Assembly: GCA_947631815.1 (NCBI GenBank)
Contig: CANRMT010000004.1
Span: 1-52,720 of the forward strand
Direction of reading: 5' to 3'
DNA length: 52,720 nucleotides
Source of the DNA: an uncultured Eisenbergiella sp.
Lineage (GTDB): Bacteria > Bacillota > Clostridia > Lachnospirales > Lachnospiraceae
Numbering within the stretch: the stretch's first letter is position 1; each line of letters opens with the position of its first letter. A program made the translations under genes and the position numbers. Below are positions 1 to 8,827 of this stretch, piece by piece. The notes under the pieces are model-generated. The model worked only from the letters and a program-made list of their open reading frames with translations. It did no database searches and was not told the origin of the DNA.

Positions 1-226
1 CGTCCTCCTGCGCGTCCGCCCCTATGCCCAATATCGTAAACGCTCTGCCCAGCTCCAAACCTTTTCCTCCCATTCGCCGTCCCGGACACAGGCCCTGCGC
101 CGCCGTTCTGTTCTCCTCCGCACAAGCTCCCATGGCGCTGCCAGTTGCCGACTGCCTTTCGCTTTTCTCCCGCGGACGCCGTACGCCGGTACGCCGCCCT
201 GGACCCGTTTCAGTCCCTGACGTTCA
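1..226. other. Window edge, no gene recognised
   Basis: No convincing coding frame was found here; the plus-strand frame that crosses it runs antisense into glyS and looks like a shadow. On the minus strand the last bases of the window read GCAGGAGGACG, a good SD sequence, so a minus-strand gene probably starts just outside the left edge. That is inference from a few bases. Confidence 0.4.
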
Positions 227-257
227 GAAAGGGCAAAAACACCGTTTCTGCCCTTTC
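227..257 (-). terminator. Stem-loop downstream of glyS
   Basis: A perfect 9-bp stem (GAAAGGGCA paired with TGCCCTTTC, 13-nt loop) lies 23 bp beyond the glyS stop. There is no T-run after it on the minus strand, so it may be an mRNA 3' end or stabilising hairpin rather than a strong intrinsic terminator. Confidence 0.45.
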
Positions 258-280
258 CTTCCTCTTCAGATCTCTGCTTT

Positions 281-1669
281 TCAAAAATCGAATTTATCCG
301 CGAACCAGGCGTCCAGGTCTTTGACCGCCACCCGCTCCTGTTCCATGGAATCCCGGAAGCGCACCGTCACACAGCCGTCCGTCTCGGAATCAAAGTCATA
401 AGTGATGCAGAAGGGCGTACCGATCTCATCCTGTCTGCGATACCGTTTGCCGATATTGCCCCGGTCGTCGAACTCACAGTTGTATTTCCTGGAAAGCTGT
501 TCGAAGATCTTCTCAGCGCCCTCGTTGAGCTTCTTGGAAAGCGGGAGCACGCCGATCTTCACGGGCGCAAGCGCCGGATGGAAATGCAGCACCGTGCGCA
601 CGTTGCCGCCCTCCAGCGTCTCCTCGTCGTAAGCCGCGCACAGGAAGGCCAGCACCACGCGGTCGGCACCCAGAGAGGGCTCTATCACATAGGGGATGTA
701 CTTCGTCCCCTTCGTATCGTCGAAATAGCTCATATCCTGGCCGGACACGTTGGCATGCTGCGTCAGGTCGTAATCGGTCCGGTCCGCGATGCCCCACAGC
801 TCGCCCCAGCCGAAGGGGAATAAGAACTCGATGTCCGTGGTGGCCTTGGAATAGAAGGAAAGCTCCTCGGGCTCGTGATCCCTGACGCGCATCTCCTCCG
901 GCTTGATGCCCAGCGTCTGCAGCCAATTGATGCAGAAGCTCTTCCAGTAAGCAAACCATTCCAGATCGGTATCCGGCTCGCAGAAGAACTCCAGCTCCAT
1001 CTGCTCGAACTCTCTGGTGCGGAACGTGAAGTTGCCGGGCGTGATCTCGTTGCGGAAGGACTTGCCGATCTGCCCGATGCCGAAGGGAACCTTCTTCCGG
1101 GAGGTGCGCTGCACGTTCTTGAAATTGACGAAAATGCCCTGTGCGGTCTCGGGCCGTAAGTAGACGGTGTTCTTCGCGTCCTCCGTCACCCCCTGGAAGG
1201 TCTTGAACATCAGGTTGAACTGACGGATCTCCGTGAAATTATGTTTGCCGCAGGTGGGACAGGGAACCTGATTGTCCTCGATGAAGCGCATCATCTCTTC
1301 CTGGCTCATGCCGTCCACGGACTTCTCCAGCGCGATCCCTTTCTCAGCCGCGAAATCCTCGATCAGCTTATCGGCGCGGAACCGCTCGTGGCATTCCTTA
1401 CAGTCCATCAGCGGATCGGAAAACCCGCCCAGATGTCCGGAGGCCACCCAGGTCTGCGGATTCATCAGGATCGCACAGTCCACGCCCACATTGTAGGGAT
1501 TCTGCTGGATGAACTTCTGCCACCAGGCGCGCTTCACGTTGTTCTTGAGCTCCACGCCCAGATTGCCGTAATCCCAGGTGTTGGCGAGGCCGCCGTAGAT
1601 CTCGGAGCCGGGATACACAAACCCTCTCGCCTTGGCCAGGGAAACAATTTTCTCCATCGTCTTTTCCAT
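281..1669 (-). CDS. glyS: Glycine--tRNA ligase, single-chain alpha2 type
   Basis: Charges tRNA-Gly with glycine in the cytoplasm. It is a class II synthetase of the homodimeric (eukaryote/Gram-positive) type rather than the alpha2beta2 type. Visible are the N-terminal signature ([20 protein letters not shown]), motif 2 ([19 protein letters not shown]), motif 3 ([13 protein letters not shown]) and a C-terminal anticodon-binding domain ([15 protein letters not shown] onwards). The length of about 462 residues is normal. An ATG four codons upstream at 1681 is in frame, but GGAGGAG sits 3-5 nt before the ATG at 1669, so that start is preferred and the upstream ATG is part of the SD region. The gene follows a lipoprotein gene with almost no gap and shares its promoter. 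No T-box leader precedes it. Confidence 0.97.
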   Translation of the reverse strand: MEKTMEKIVSLAKARGFVYPGSEIYGGLANTWDYGNLGVELKNNVKRAWWQKFIQQNPYNVGVDCAILMNPQTWVASGHLGGFSDPLMDCKECHERFRADKLIEDFAAEKGIALEKSVDGMSQEEMMRFIEDNQVPCPTCGKHNFTEIRQFNLMFKTFQGVTEDAKNTVYLRPETAQGIFVNFKNVQRTSRKKVPFGIGQIGKSFRNEITPGNFTFRTREFEQMELEFFCEPDTDLEWFAYWKSFCINWLQTLGIKPEEMRVRDHEPEELSFYSKATTDIEFLFPFGWGELWGIADRTDYDLTQHANVSGQDMSYFDDTKGTKYIPYVIEPSLGADRVVLAFLCAAYDEETLEGGNVRTVLHFHPALAPVKIGVLPLSKKLNEGAEKIFEQLSRKYNCEFDDRGNIGKRYRRQDEIGTPFCITYDFDSETDGCVTVRFRDSMEQERVAVKDLDAWFADKFDF

Positions 1670-1681
1670 AATCTCCTCCAT

Positions 1682-2269
1682 TCATTTGAACACGATAAAG
1701 CTCAGCGTCTGATCGTCCGACACCGTCAGGCTTCCGTCGTCCTGCGGCGTCACGTCGTCGGAATAGCAGAGCACCTTATCCCAGACCCTCACGTCCACCG
1801 CCTCCCGGATCACGAGGATATGAGAATCCTCCTTTTCCAGAAGCTCCGCTTTGCCGACGGTTCCGCCGTCCTTTCCCGCATCCGTCAACGTGACGTTCAG
1901 GTCGTATCCGGCAGCCTTCGCTTCCTTCACCGTTCCGATAAAAAGCGCCTGCCGGTTGAAGCCGGAATAGGCGGCGGCGCTCTCGTATTCCATGACCGCC
2001 GTCAGCACGCCGTCCTCCTCTTTCGCATCCTTCAGGCGCACCAGGTCGCCGGACATCGTGGTATTGTAAGTGTCGCAGGCGGTCTGGATCATCTCCTTCA
2101 GGGCGTCCAGGCTGTAATAGTTCTCCGCGAAATCCTCCACGATGGTGTGCGTGATCCTGCCGTTCTTTTTCACTTCAATGGTCGTCCGACGGGGCGAAGC
2201 GTCTCCGCACCCTGTAAGCAGCGATGCCGCGCACAGTGCCGCCAGCATCCATCTCAAGATCCTCTTCAT
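1682..2269 (-). CDS. Predicted lipoprotein of unknown function
   Basis: A 195-residue secreted lipoprotein. It begins MKRILRWMLAALCAASLLTGC, a lipoprotein signal with lipobox LTGC, so the mature protein should be anchored to the outer face of the membrane. The rest (TIEVKKNGRITHTIVEDF near the start, SFIVFK at the end) matches no family I can name. A longer frame reaches 2311, but transcription should start near there, and only the ATG at 2269 gives a signal peptide at the N terminus. The stop codon abuts the glyS start region, so it is co-transcribed with glyS. I see no functional link to glycyl-tRNA synthesis. Confidence 0.8.
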   Translation of the reverse strand: MKRILRWMLAALCAASLLTGCGDASPRRTTIEVKKNGRITHTIVEDFAENYYSLDALKEMIQTACDTYNTTMSGDLVRLKDAKEEDGVLTAVMEYESAAAYSGFNRQALFIGTVKEAKAAGYDLNVTLTDAGKDGGTVGKAELLEKEDSHILVIREAVDVRVWDKVLCYSDDVTPQDDGSLTVSDDQTLSFIVFK

Positions 2270-2319
2270 CGATTTCGCCACTCCCTCTGCCATCCTGCAC
2301 AGGCCAAACAACTTCTACC

Positions 2320-2348
2320 ATTATAACGGAGTTTCCCGCGGTTTTCAA
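2320..2348 (-). promoter_or_regulatory. Sigma-A promoter for lipoprotein-glyS
   Basis: Minus strand: -35 TTGAAA, 17-bp spacer, perfect -10 TATAAT. The predicted start of transcription lies about 45 nt upstream of the lipoprotein start codon. It sits between the recO stop and the lipoprotein gene, marking glyS as a separate transcription unit. Confidence 0.85.
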
Positions 2349-2389
2349 CTGTTATTTTACGCCCGCAGCCCCGACGGAGGAAGGCGGGA

Positions 2390-3034
2390 CTACAGCGTTT
2401 TCAAAACCTCCAGAGACTTGAACTGGCCCGGGAGGTGCTCCCGCCGGTACTTCGAGGCGATCTGCCCCAGCTCCTTCATGGCGGACGGGCACAGCGTGAA
2501 CGTATAGAGCCGTTCCACCGGAGTTTTTTCTATGAAATCGACCGCATAGTGGGTGGCGTCCTCGTAGGCGCCCTCCGGCATCCCTGCGAACTCGCCGTTC
2601 AGCACGATGAGCTTCAGTTCAAAAATGCTGCGCACCAGCGCCCGGTCCAGCCCCGGATGCTGCAGTGCCCGCAGGGACTGGTACAGCAGCTTCAGGATCT
2701 CCTTCTCGTCGTTGTTCTCCCGGGTGCAGTAATCGCACAGCTCCAGGAAATAGATGCCGTAGTACGCGCCGACGAAATCGTTGCGCAGCTCCTCGAAGTA
2801 GTTCAGCACAGACGCTTCCCGGAGCCCGTAGGAGCTGCTTCCCTCGAAGATCCGGAACGTGCCGAACGTGAAGGGGCCGGTGGCGGCCATGAGACGGCTG
2901 TTCGGCCGCTTCGCGCCTCTGGCAAAGGCCGTGATCTTTCCCTTCTCCTTCGTCAGGAGCACCACCCTTCTGTCATATTCCCCAATGGAATCCGCCTTCA
3001 GCACGATCCCCGTCACTTCCGTGCAGTCCTGCAT
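2390..3034 (-). CDS. recO: DNA repair protein RecO
   Basis: Recombination mediator that anneals ssDNA and loads RecA with RecR in the RecF pathway. The N-terminal OB fold is recognisable (VTGIVLKADSIGEYDRRVVL, then GKITAFARGAKR), followed by the helical domain (YYGIYFLELCDYCTRENN, LRALQHPGLDRALVRSIFELKLI). At 214 residues it is a little shorter than the usual ~240-255. The zinc-finger cysteines found in some RecO proteins are mostly absent; only the Cys in TLCPSAMKELG is present. It lies downstream of era and a YqzL-like gene, the order known from Bacillus. Confidence 0.92.
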   Translation of the reverse strand: MQDCTEVTGIVLKADSIGEYDRRVVLLTKEKGKITAFARGAKRPNSRLMAATGPFTFGTFRIFEGSSSYGLREASVLNYFEELRNDFVGAYYGIYFLELCDYCTRENNDEKEILKLLYQSLRALQHPGLDRALVRSIFELKLIVLNGEFAGMPEGAYEDATHYAVDFIEKTPVERLYTFTLCPSAMKELGQIASKYRREHLPGQFKSLEVLKTL

Positions 3035-3215
3035 GATGTGTGCCTTTCTGCCGGTCAGAGGGCCGATCCCCGAAAGAATCGGGAAAGGAAGCGCCCGCCG
3101 TATCCCGTGCGCTTCCTTCGCTCTGCTCCGTTGTTTCCATATCGGCCCGGTAGCGCAGATAATCCTCCACTCTGCCGGTCTCCCAAAATTGCTTCCAGTA
3201 ATTTGTTTCCTTCAT
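2973..3215 (-). CDS. yqzL: YqzL-like small protein, C-terminally extended
   Basis: A short gene between era and recO, exactly where Bacillus carries yqzL. The start (KETNYWKQFWETGRVEDYL, then RYRADME) follows the YqzL pattern W-x2-F-x2-TG-x4-YL as I remember it. YqzL is usually under 50 residues; this frame continues to 80 with low-complexity sequence and overlaps the recO start by about 60 nt, so the tail may not be conserved. The SD GGGAGG sits 6 nt before the second of two adjacent ATGs, which is taken as the start. Function is unknown in the family. The call rests on motif plus gene order. Confidence 0.6.
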   Translation of the reverse strand: MKETNYWKQFWETGRVEDYLRYRADMETTEQSEGSARDTAGASFPDSFGDRPSDRQKGTHHAGLHGSDGDRAEGGFHWGI

Positions 3216-3316
3216 CATAAGCCTCCCGGATCATTTGTCTCAATGATAGGGTTCGCTTATTTTGAATTTCTTATACCATGTCCTGCCGGACATGATGCCT
3301 CCGGCGGGCCGTTTCC

Positions 3317-4222
3317 CTAAAGATTCCCTTCCTGCCGGTATCCGAAATTTTTCAGCATGAAATCGCTGTCCCGCCAGTCCTTTTTCACCTTCACCCAGAG
3401 CTGGAGATTGACCTGCCGCTCCAGCATGTCCTCCATGTCCCGGCGCGCCTGGGAACCGATCTTTTTGAGCATGCTGCCGCCCTTCCCGATGATGATGCCC
3501 TTATGGGAATCCTTCTCACAGAAAATGGTGGCCTCGATGTCCACGACCCTGTCCCGAAACTCCATCCGGTCGATGGCCACCGCAATGCCGTGGGGGATCT
3601 CCTCCTCCAGACACCGCAGCGCCTTCTCCCGGATCATCTCCGCCGCGATCTGTCTCTGCGGCTGATCCGTCACCGTATCCTCGTCATAGAACGGCTCCCC
3701 GTAGGGAAGGTATTTGAAGATACATTCCAAAAGCGTGTCCGTGTTGTTGCTGCGCAGGGCGCTGACCGGGACGATCTCGGCGAAATCCATTTCCTTCGCG
3801 TAGGCCTTCATCGCCTCCATCACCGCGTCCTTTTTCACCGTGTCGATCTTGTTGATGACCAGGATCACCGGCTTTTTGCAGCGCTTCAGCTGTTCCAGGA
3901 TGTGCCGCTCCCCCGCGCCGATGAACGTGGACGGCTCCACCAGCCAGAGCACAGCGTCCACGTCCTTCAGCGTGCTCTCCGCCGCCTTCACCATATATTC
4001 GCCCAGCCGGTTTTTCGCCCGGTGGATCCCCGGGGTGTCCAGAAAAACTATCTGCCCCCTCTTGTCCGTAAAGACGGTCTGGATCCGGTTCCGGGTCGTC
4101 TGCGGCTTGTTGGACGTGATGGCGATCTTCTGGCCGATCAGATGGTTCATCAGCGTAGATTTTCCCACATTGGGCCGCCCCACCAGCGTCACGAAACCGG
4201 ACTTGTACTGCTTATTTTCCAT
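3317..4222 (-). CDS. era: GTPase Era
   Basis: Essential GTPase that binds 16S rRNA during 30S subunit maturation. G1 (GRPNVGKST, residues 15-23), G2 region (SNKPQTTRNRI), G3 (DTPG), G4 (NKID) and G5 (SAL) are all intact. The C-terminal KH domain carries GIIIGKGGSMLKKIG. At 301 residues it is full length. An upstream in-frame ATG exists at 4234, but AGGAG lies 4 nt before the ATG at 4222, so that start is chosen. The gap from the DUF4349 gene is only 30 nt, which suggests one transcript running on to the YqzL-like gene and recO. Confidence 0.97.
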   Translation of the reverse strand: MENKQYKSGFVTLVGRPNVGKSTLMNHLIGQKIAITSNKPQTTRNRIQTVFTDKRGQIVFLDTPGIHRAKNRLGEYMVKAAESTLKDVDAVLWLVEPSTFIGAGERHILEQLKRCKKPVILVINKIDTVKKDAVMEAMKAYAKEMDFAEIVPVSALRSNNTDTLLECIFKYLPYGEPFYDEDTVTDQPQRQIAAEMIREKALRCLEEEIPHGIAVAIDRMEFRDRVVDIEATIFCEKDSHKGIIIGKGGSMLKKIGSQARRDMEDMLERQVNLQLWVKVKKDWRDSDFMLKNFGYRQEGNL

Positions 4223-4252
4223 ATCGCTCCTCATCGGTCCCCATCCCGTGCG

Positions 4253-5611
4253 TCAGGGCCGTTCTCCATCCTGCTGCTCCGTGCGGTTCTCCGCTCCGCC
4301 CGGCTGGCCTGCCCGATTCTCTGGCACGCCCGCTCCGCCCGGCTGACCTGCCCGGTTCTCCGACGCGCCAGCTCCGCCCGGCTGGCCTGCCTGATTCTCC
4401 GACGCGCCCGTTCCGCCAGGCTGACCTGCCCGATTCTCCGGCACGCCCGTTCCGCCAGACTGGCCTGCCCGGTTCTCCGGCACGCCCGCTCCGCCCGGCT
4501 GACCTGCCCGGTTCTCCGGCGCGCCCGTTCCGCCAGGCTGGTCTGCCCGGTTCTCCGGCGCGCCGTTCCTGCCCGGACGGCCGCCTCTGCCCGGCTGGCC
4601 GCTTCTGTATCTGTCATAGGGCACGCCGTTCAGGGTTCCTGCGGACGGCGTACCCTGCTTCTCTCTTCTTTCTCTCGCCTTCTTCTCGCTGCGGCGGATC
4701 GTGACGAAGAGGATCGCGATCACGGCGCCGATGATGACGGCGGCCACCGCGATGATGGGCAGGGCAATGATCAGCTCGATGAAGAAATTGGCGATCCCGT
4801 TGCCCACCTTATACAGATTCTCCGTGAAGCCCTGAGAAATGCGCTCCCACGGCGTCTGGGCCACATAGGGCACGTACTGCTCCACCTCGTCCACGTACAG
4901 ATGCACCGTGCTGTAGTTAATCTTGTTATCGTATGTACGCAGCTGGGATTCCATGCTGTCCAGCTGATAGCGCACATCCGTCAGCTGAGAATTGATAGCC
5001 AGGATGTCCTCGATAGTCTCGGCGTTCTCCAGCATGGAGAGCAGGCTCTCCTGCTCCGTCTGCAGGGCCCGCTTGTGGCTCTCCAGATCCACATACTGCA
5101 GCGTCACGTCCTCCACCGACTCATTCTTGCTGGTGATGTTGGACTGCTCCGCTACATCCGCCACGAAATCGTCCAGACGCTCCGCCGGGATCCGCGCCGT
5201 GATCCGGGCGTTCCTGGACCGGTAATCGGAGGTATAGCTCCCGTTGTAGACGTCGCTGCTCTCCACATAGCCGCCCAGCGCCTCCACCTGCTTCTCCACA
5301 TGGGCGATCAGGGCGTCGAAATTCTTCGTCTCCACGTCCATGTCCACGGTCTTGATGAGCTTGCGGCGCTGATCGTTCACCGTCTGGCCATCCTCTTCCA
5401 AAGCCGCTTCCTCCTCCGGCGTTTCCACTGCCTTCATCTCATAGATGCCGCCGCCAGATTCCGCCACCGCGGCGGAATCTGCGGCGGCAAACTCGTTCGT
5501 GCTCTGGCTTACGTCCTTCGAGGACGCGCCGCAGCCGACCATGGCGAACAGGACGAACGCCAGGCAGAGCGCAGACAGCGCCGTATTCCGATACCTTCTC
5601 ATTTTTCTCAT
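4253..5611 (-). CDS. DUF4349 lipoprotein with cytoplasmic 13-residue repeat tail
   Basis: A membrane protein of about 452 residues. It starts with a lipoprotein signal (FVLFAMVGC, Cys27), followed by the DUF4349 extracellular region: a beta-rich part (LIKTVDMDVETKNFDALIAH, GGYVESSDVYNG, ARITARIPAERLDDFVADV) and a coiled coil (VDLESHKRALQTEQESLLSM). A transmembrane helix follows near residues 270-303 and then a basic KKARERREK stretch. By the positive-inside rule the C-terminal tail is therefore cytoplasmic. The tail holds seven copies of a 13-residue unit of the type GGAGVPENRAGQP. The start at 5611 has GGGAGG 6 nt upstream; longer in-frame extensions lack an SD. The function of DUF4349 is not established. 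Confidence 0.85.
   Translation of the reverse strand: MRKMRRYRNTALSALCLAFVLFAMVGCGASSKDVSQSTNEFAAADSAAVAESGGGIYEMKAVETPEEEAALEEDGQTVNDQRRKLIKTVDMDVETKNFDALIAHVEKQVEALGGYVESSDVYNGSYTSDYRSRNARITARIPAERLDDFVADVAEQSNITSKNESVEDVTLQYVDLESHKRALQTEQESLLSMLENAETIEDILAINSQLTDVRYQLDSMESQLRTYDNKINYSTVHLYVDEVEQYVPYVAQTPWERISQGFTENLYKVGNGIANFFIELIIALPIIAVAAVIIGAVIAILFVTIRRSEKKARERREKQGTPSAGTLNGVPYDRYRSGQPGRGGRPGRNGAPENRADQPGGTGAPENRAGQPGGAGVPENRAGQSGGTGVPENRAGQPGGTGASENQAGQPGGAGASENRAGQPGGAGVPENRAGQPGGAENRTEQQDGERP
4301..4573 (-). repeat. 39-bp coding tandem repeat, seven copies
   Basis: Seven uninterrupted 39-bp units encode GGxGxPENRAGQP with A/V/S, P/S, R/Q and P/S variation. The period of 13 codons keeps the frame open. 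The same stretch is also open in other frames on both strands, which explains the long spurious ORFs across it. Copy number probably varies between strains. Confidence 0.9.
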
Positions 5612-5748
5612 CCTTTTCCTCCCTTTCCCGAACCGGACGATGCCCAACCGCGCAGGCGGCATCTGACCGGCCATCCCCTGCAGGACCGAAAGCTCCATCC
5701 CGGAGTGCCCGTCCCGTCCGCTTTCGCTGTTCCTTCGGCCCGGTCCGA

Positions 5749-8676
5749 TCAATTCTGATATAACTGCTCCAGAGTGAGGAAGCGCTCCTTCTCCTCCCGG
5801 ATCTTCTTTTCATTGCCCACCACGCACAGACAGCCGTCGGCCAGGAAAGCCCGCACATGCGCTGCCAGCGCCCGAATATCCTCCGGCTGCGCGTCCAGCA
5901 CCTGGTCCCGCTCCTCCTGCAGCTCCTCCTCCGTCTGATTGGTCAGGTAAACGCCCAGCGCCCGCAGACCCTTCGCCGCCGGATTCATGGGAAGATCCAT
6001 ATCGCTGATGGTGCCGATGATGGCCTGAGTCATGGCCCGCTCGTCCATGGAAAGCTGTTCCACGAACGCCGGTGCGGCCTCGTACACGTCGATGGTCTTT
6101 CCCAGATTGGGATCCCGGTAGGATACGAAATAGGAATCGCCGCTCTTGCCGAAATTGCACATGCAGCCGTATGCGCCGCCCCTGACGCGGATGTTGTTCC
6201 ACAGATAGTCGTTGTTCATGATCGAGCGCAGGATGCGCAGTGCGCCGGTATAGGCACAGCCCTTGTTCAGGAAATTCCCGGCCCGGCACACGTACTGCAC
6301 CTGGGACGCCGACAGATACCCCTCGTCCTTCCGCCCCAGATCCACTTTCACCGGGCTGACCGGCAGCGCCTCCGTGAACAGCTCCGCCTTCAGCGTATCC
6401 GCCTCTTCCCGGAACAGCTCATACTGCTCCTCCTCCGCAGCGATGAAATCCAGCATCAGGTTCTCCGGGCGGAAAACGGCCCGGCACAGCCGCGACAGCT
6501 TTTCCCCGAGCGTCTTTTTCTCCGTCTCCCAGTCCGCCGTCAGCCGTTCCACCAGCCGGTACAGATCCATGCCGTTCAGCCGCTCCTGCAGCGCCGCGGC
6601 TTTGGACACATAGGACATCGCCCGCTGGCTGGCCACGGTATGGCCGGAGGAGATCAGCGTGGACTGCATATGGGACTTCATTTCCGCCAGGATTTCCCAC
6701 AGCCGCTTTTCATCCGAAAAATCGGAGGTCAGAAGCATCTCCCCGGAAAGCCGCACGGCGTCCTTCAGCCTGTCGTGGAACGCCTTGCCCTTGAGCTCAA
6801 ATGTGATCTTCTGCCGGGACAGATCCTTCGCATCGGTATAGATGTTGGTAACGGGCGAAAGCCCGCCGGTGAGCAGATCGATCTCGGTGAACAGCTCCCG
6901 GTAGGTATAGTGCGCGGTATCCACTGCGCCGAGGACCGCCTTCAGGATGCCGATATAGTCAAACAGCTCATCCGGCACCTGCCCGCAGTCGAACAGCAGG
7001 CGGAAATAGCTGATGCCGTTGGTGGGGATCGCATGATAGATCAGCTCGGTATCCCCCGTCATGCGCTTTTCGTAGATCACGGGCTCCGTCTTCCGGCGGA
7101 TGTCCGAACGGGCCAGCAGCGGGATCTTCGCCAGATCCTCCGGCCGGTCCGGCTCCTGTGAAAACGCCTCCTGCTGCCTGGTTCGCTCCACGATCTCCCC
7201 GACCGCCTCCGGAGAAAGAGACGCTTTATACTCCGCCAGCTTCCCGGCCAGCGCCGCCTCCTTCTTCTCGCTCAAGCCCCGCTCCGGGACCAGCACCACC
7301 ACGCTCTGATGCGGATTGCGCAAAAGCCGCTCCTCCAGCAGCGCCTCGAAATAACCCGTTTCCACCTTTTCCCGCAGCGTCCGGAAGGTTTCTCCAGCCT
7401 CGATATGCAGAAACGGCGCGGAATCGTCATAGAGCCAGCTGTCCATCACCTGCAGCCCGTAGATCAGCCCCGCGGGCGCGGAACCAAAATCCGCTTCCCG
7501 GTATTTGAACTCATAATAGTTCAGCCCGGCGTACAGCGTCTTTTTGTCCAGCCCTTCCCGACAGAGCTTCTCCAGCGTCTCCCGGATGATGCGCAGGAAA
7601 TCCTCCTTCCTGGACTCGTCGGTATTCTTGGCCACGACGGAAAAATAGGGCTGCCGCGTGCCGTTGTCGTAAAAGCTGTACACATCCTGTCCGATGCCCG
7701 CGTCCAACAGCGCCTGCTTTAAGGGCGCGCCCTCGGCCATGCAGAGGGCATAATCCAGGATCTGGAACGCCACGTACTCCTCCCGGTCGAGCACGTCGCC
7801 GACCGCCGTATTCAGAGAGAGATACGTATTCCCCTCCAGCGGCTCGCTCTCCGTCACCGGGTAGCTTTTGCGCACCTCCACAGGCTTCGCAAAGGGCTTC
7901 TGCCATGCGATGGAGGAATCCACCTCCAGCCTGTCAAAGTGGGAAAGATAGGCTTCGTCCAGCCAGGTCAGCCGTTCCGCCATATCCATATTGCCGTAGA
8001 GGTAAATATAGCTGTTGGAAGGATGGTAATACCGCTTATGAAACGCCAGGAAGTCCTCATAGGAAAGCTGCGGGATCACGTCGGGATCGCCGCCGGATTC
8101 ATGGGCATAGGGCGTATCCGGGAACAGCGAATTCAGGATCTCCCGCTCCAGCACATCGTCCGGAGAGGAGAACGCTCCCTTCATCTCATTATATACGACG
8201 CCGTTTATGGTCAGTGTGTCGCCGGGATCCTGCAATTCATAGTGCCAGCCCTCCTGATAAAAGATCCGGGGCTCCCGATAGATATTGGGATAAAAAACGG
8301 CGTCCAGATAGACATGCATCAGATTGGCAAAATCCTGATCGTTGCAGCTCGCCACCGGATACACGGTCTTATCGGGATAGGTCATGGCATTCAAAAAGGT
8401 GTTCAGCGAGCCCTTCACCAGCTCGATAAAGGGGTCCTTCACCGGGAAGTCCCGGGAACCCTCCAGCACCGAGTGCTCCAGGATATGGGCCACGCCCGTG
8501 CTGTCCGCGGGCGGCGTGCGAAAGCCGATATAAAACGCCTTGTTCTCTTCATCGTTTTCCAGGAGGGCCAGCCTGGCGCCGCTCTTTTTATGGCGCAGCA
8601 GCCAGCCCACGGAACGCAGGTCCGCGATCTCCTTTTTTTCCAGAATCTCATATGCCGTCAGTTCTTCGATCCTCAT
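5749..8676 (-). CDS. M16C insulinase-family metallopeptidase (PreP-like)
   Basis: A large zinc peptidase of the presequence-protease/Cym1 type, cytoplasmic as no signal is seen. The inverted zinc motif HILEH is at residues 64-68, and the downstream glutamate helix is present (VVYNEMKGAF). The ~975-residue length fits the M16C family, in which two M16 halves joined by an associated domain form a closed chamber that degrades peptides. Several ATGs cluster at 8676-8694. The one at 8676 (MRIEELTAYE) has GGAG 6 nt upstream and matches the usual start of this family as I recall it; 8694 is the alternative. Directly upstream lies one copy of the structured intergenic element described below. Confidence 0.93.
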   Translation of the reverse strand: MRIEELTAYEILEKKEIADLRSVGWLLRHKKSGARLALLENDEENKAFYIGFRTPPADSTGVAHILEHSVLEGSRDFPVKDPFIELVKGSLNTFLNAMTYPDKTVYPVASCNDQDFANLMHVYLDAVFYPNIYREPRIFYQEGWHYELQDPGDTLTINGVVYNEMKGAFSSPDDVLEREILNSLFPDTPYAHESGGDPDVIPQLSYEDFLAFHKRYYHPSNSYIYLYGNMDMAERLTWLDEAYLSHFDRLEVDSSIAWQKPFAKPVEVRKSYPVTESEPLEGNTYLSLNTAVGDVLDREEYVAFQILDYALCMAEGAPLKQALLDAGIGQDVYSFYDNGTRQPYFSVVAKNTDESRKEDFLRIIRETLEKLCREGLDKKTLYAGLNYYEFKYREADFGSAPAGLIYGLQVMDSWLYDDSAPFLHIEAGETFRTLREKVETGYFEALLEERLLRNPHQSVVVLVPERGLSEKKEAALAGKLAEYKASLSPEAVGEIVERTRQQEAFSQEPDRPEDLAKIPLLARSDIRRKTEPVIYEKRMTGDTELIYHAIPTNGISYFRLLFDCGQVPDELFDYIGILKAVLGAVDTAHYTYRELFTEIDLLTGGLSPVTNIYTDAKDLSRQKITFELKGKAFHDRLKDAVRLSGEMLLTSDFSDEKRLWEILAEMKSHMQSTLISSGHTVASQRAMSYVSKAAALQERLNGMDLYRLVERLTADWETEKKTLGEKLSRLCRAVFRPENLMLDFIAAEEEQYELFREEADTLKAELFTEALPVSPVKVDLGRKDEGYLSASQVQYVCRAGNFLNKGCAYTGALRILRSIMNNDYLWNNIRVRGGAYGCMCNFGKSGDSYFVSYRDPNLGKTIDVYEAAPAFVEQLSMDERAMTQAIIGTISDMDLPMNPAAKGLRALGVYLTNQTEEELQEERDQVLDAQPEDIRALAAHVRAFLADGCLCVVGNEKKIREEKERFLTLEQLYQN

Positions 8677-8690
8677 TTTCATCTCCATCT

Positions 8691-8810
8691 CCATTCCGGA
8701 ACGTTCCTGCGCGGGCGGCGCGTCAGCCTCCCAATCCGCCGGATGCCGCGATGCGCGCATCCTTCCTTTCCGCCTTTAGGACCGTCTGTGACGTTCCTGC
8801 ACAGACAGCC
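8691..8810 (-). repeat. Structured intergenic element, copy 1
   Basis: Lies between the 137-residue gene and the M16 peptidase gene. On the minus strand a stem (GTCTGTG/CACAGAC, at 8784-8790 and 8800-8806) carries the 9-nt loop CAGGAACGT. Eight of these nine bases can pair with ACGTTCCGG at 8696-8704, just before the RBS of the peptidase gene. A second small stem (GGATGC/GCATCC) lies between. The end block at 8691-8705 matches copy 2 at 14 of 15 positions. It could be a cis-regulatory RNA or a dispersed intergenic repeat; I do not recognise it as a named family. Confidence 0.6.
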
Positions 8811-8827
8811 GTCCTCCGCGGTCCGTC

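Noticed and set aside
3503-5758. 751-codon plus-strand frame with RSARLTCPVLRRA repeats
   Set aside because: It is antisense to era and the DUF4349 gene. It stays open because the 39-bp repeat has no stops in several frames; no SD or family match.
8781-8827. Possible intrinsic terminator after the 137-residue gene
   Set aside because: The stem has no T-run, and its loop pairing and shared layout with copy 2 fit the structured element better.
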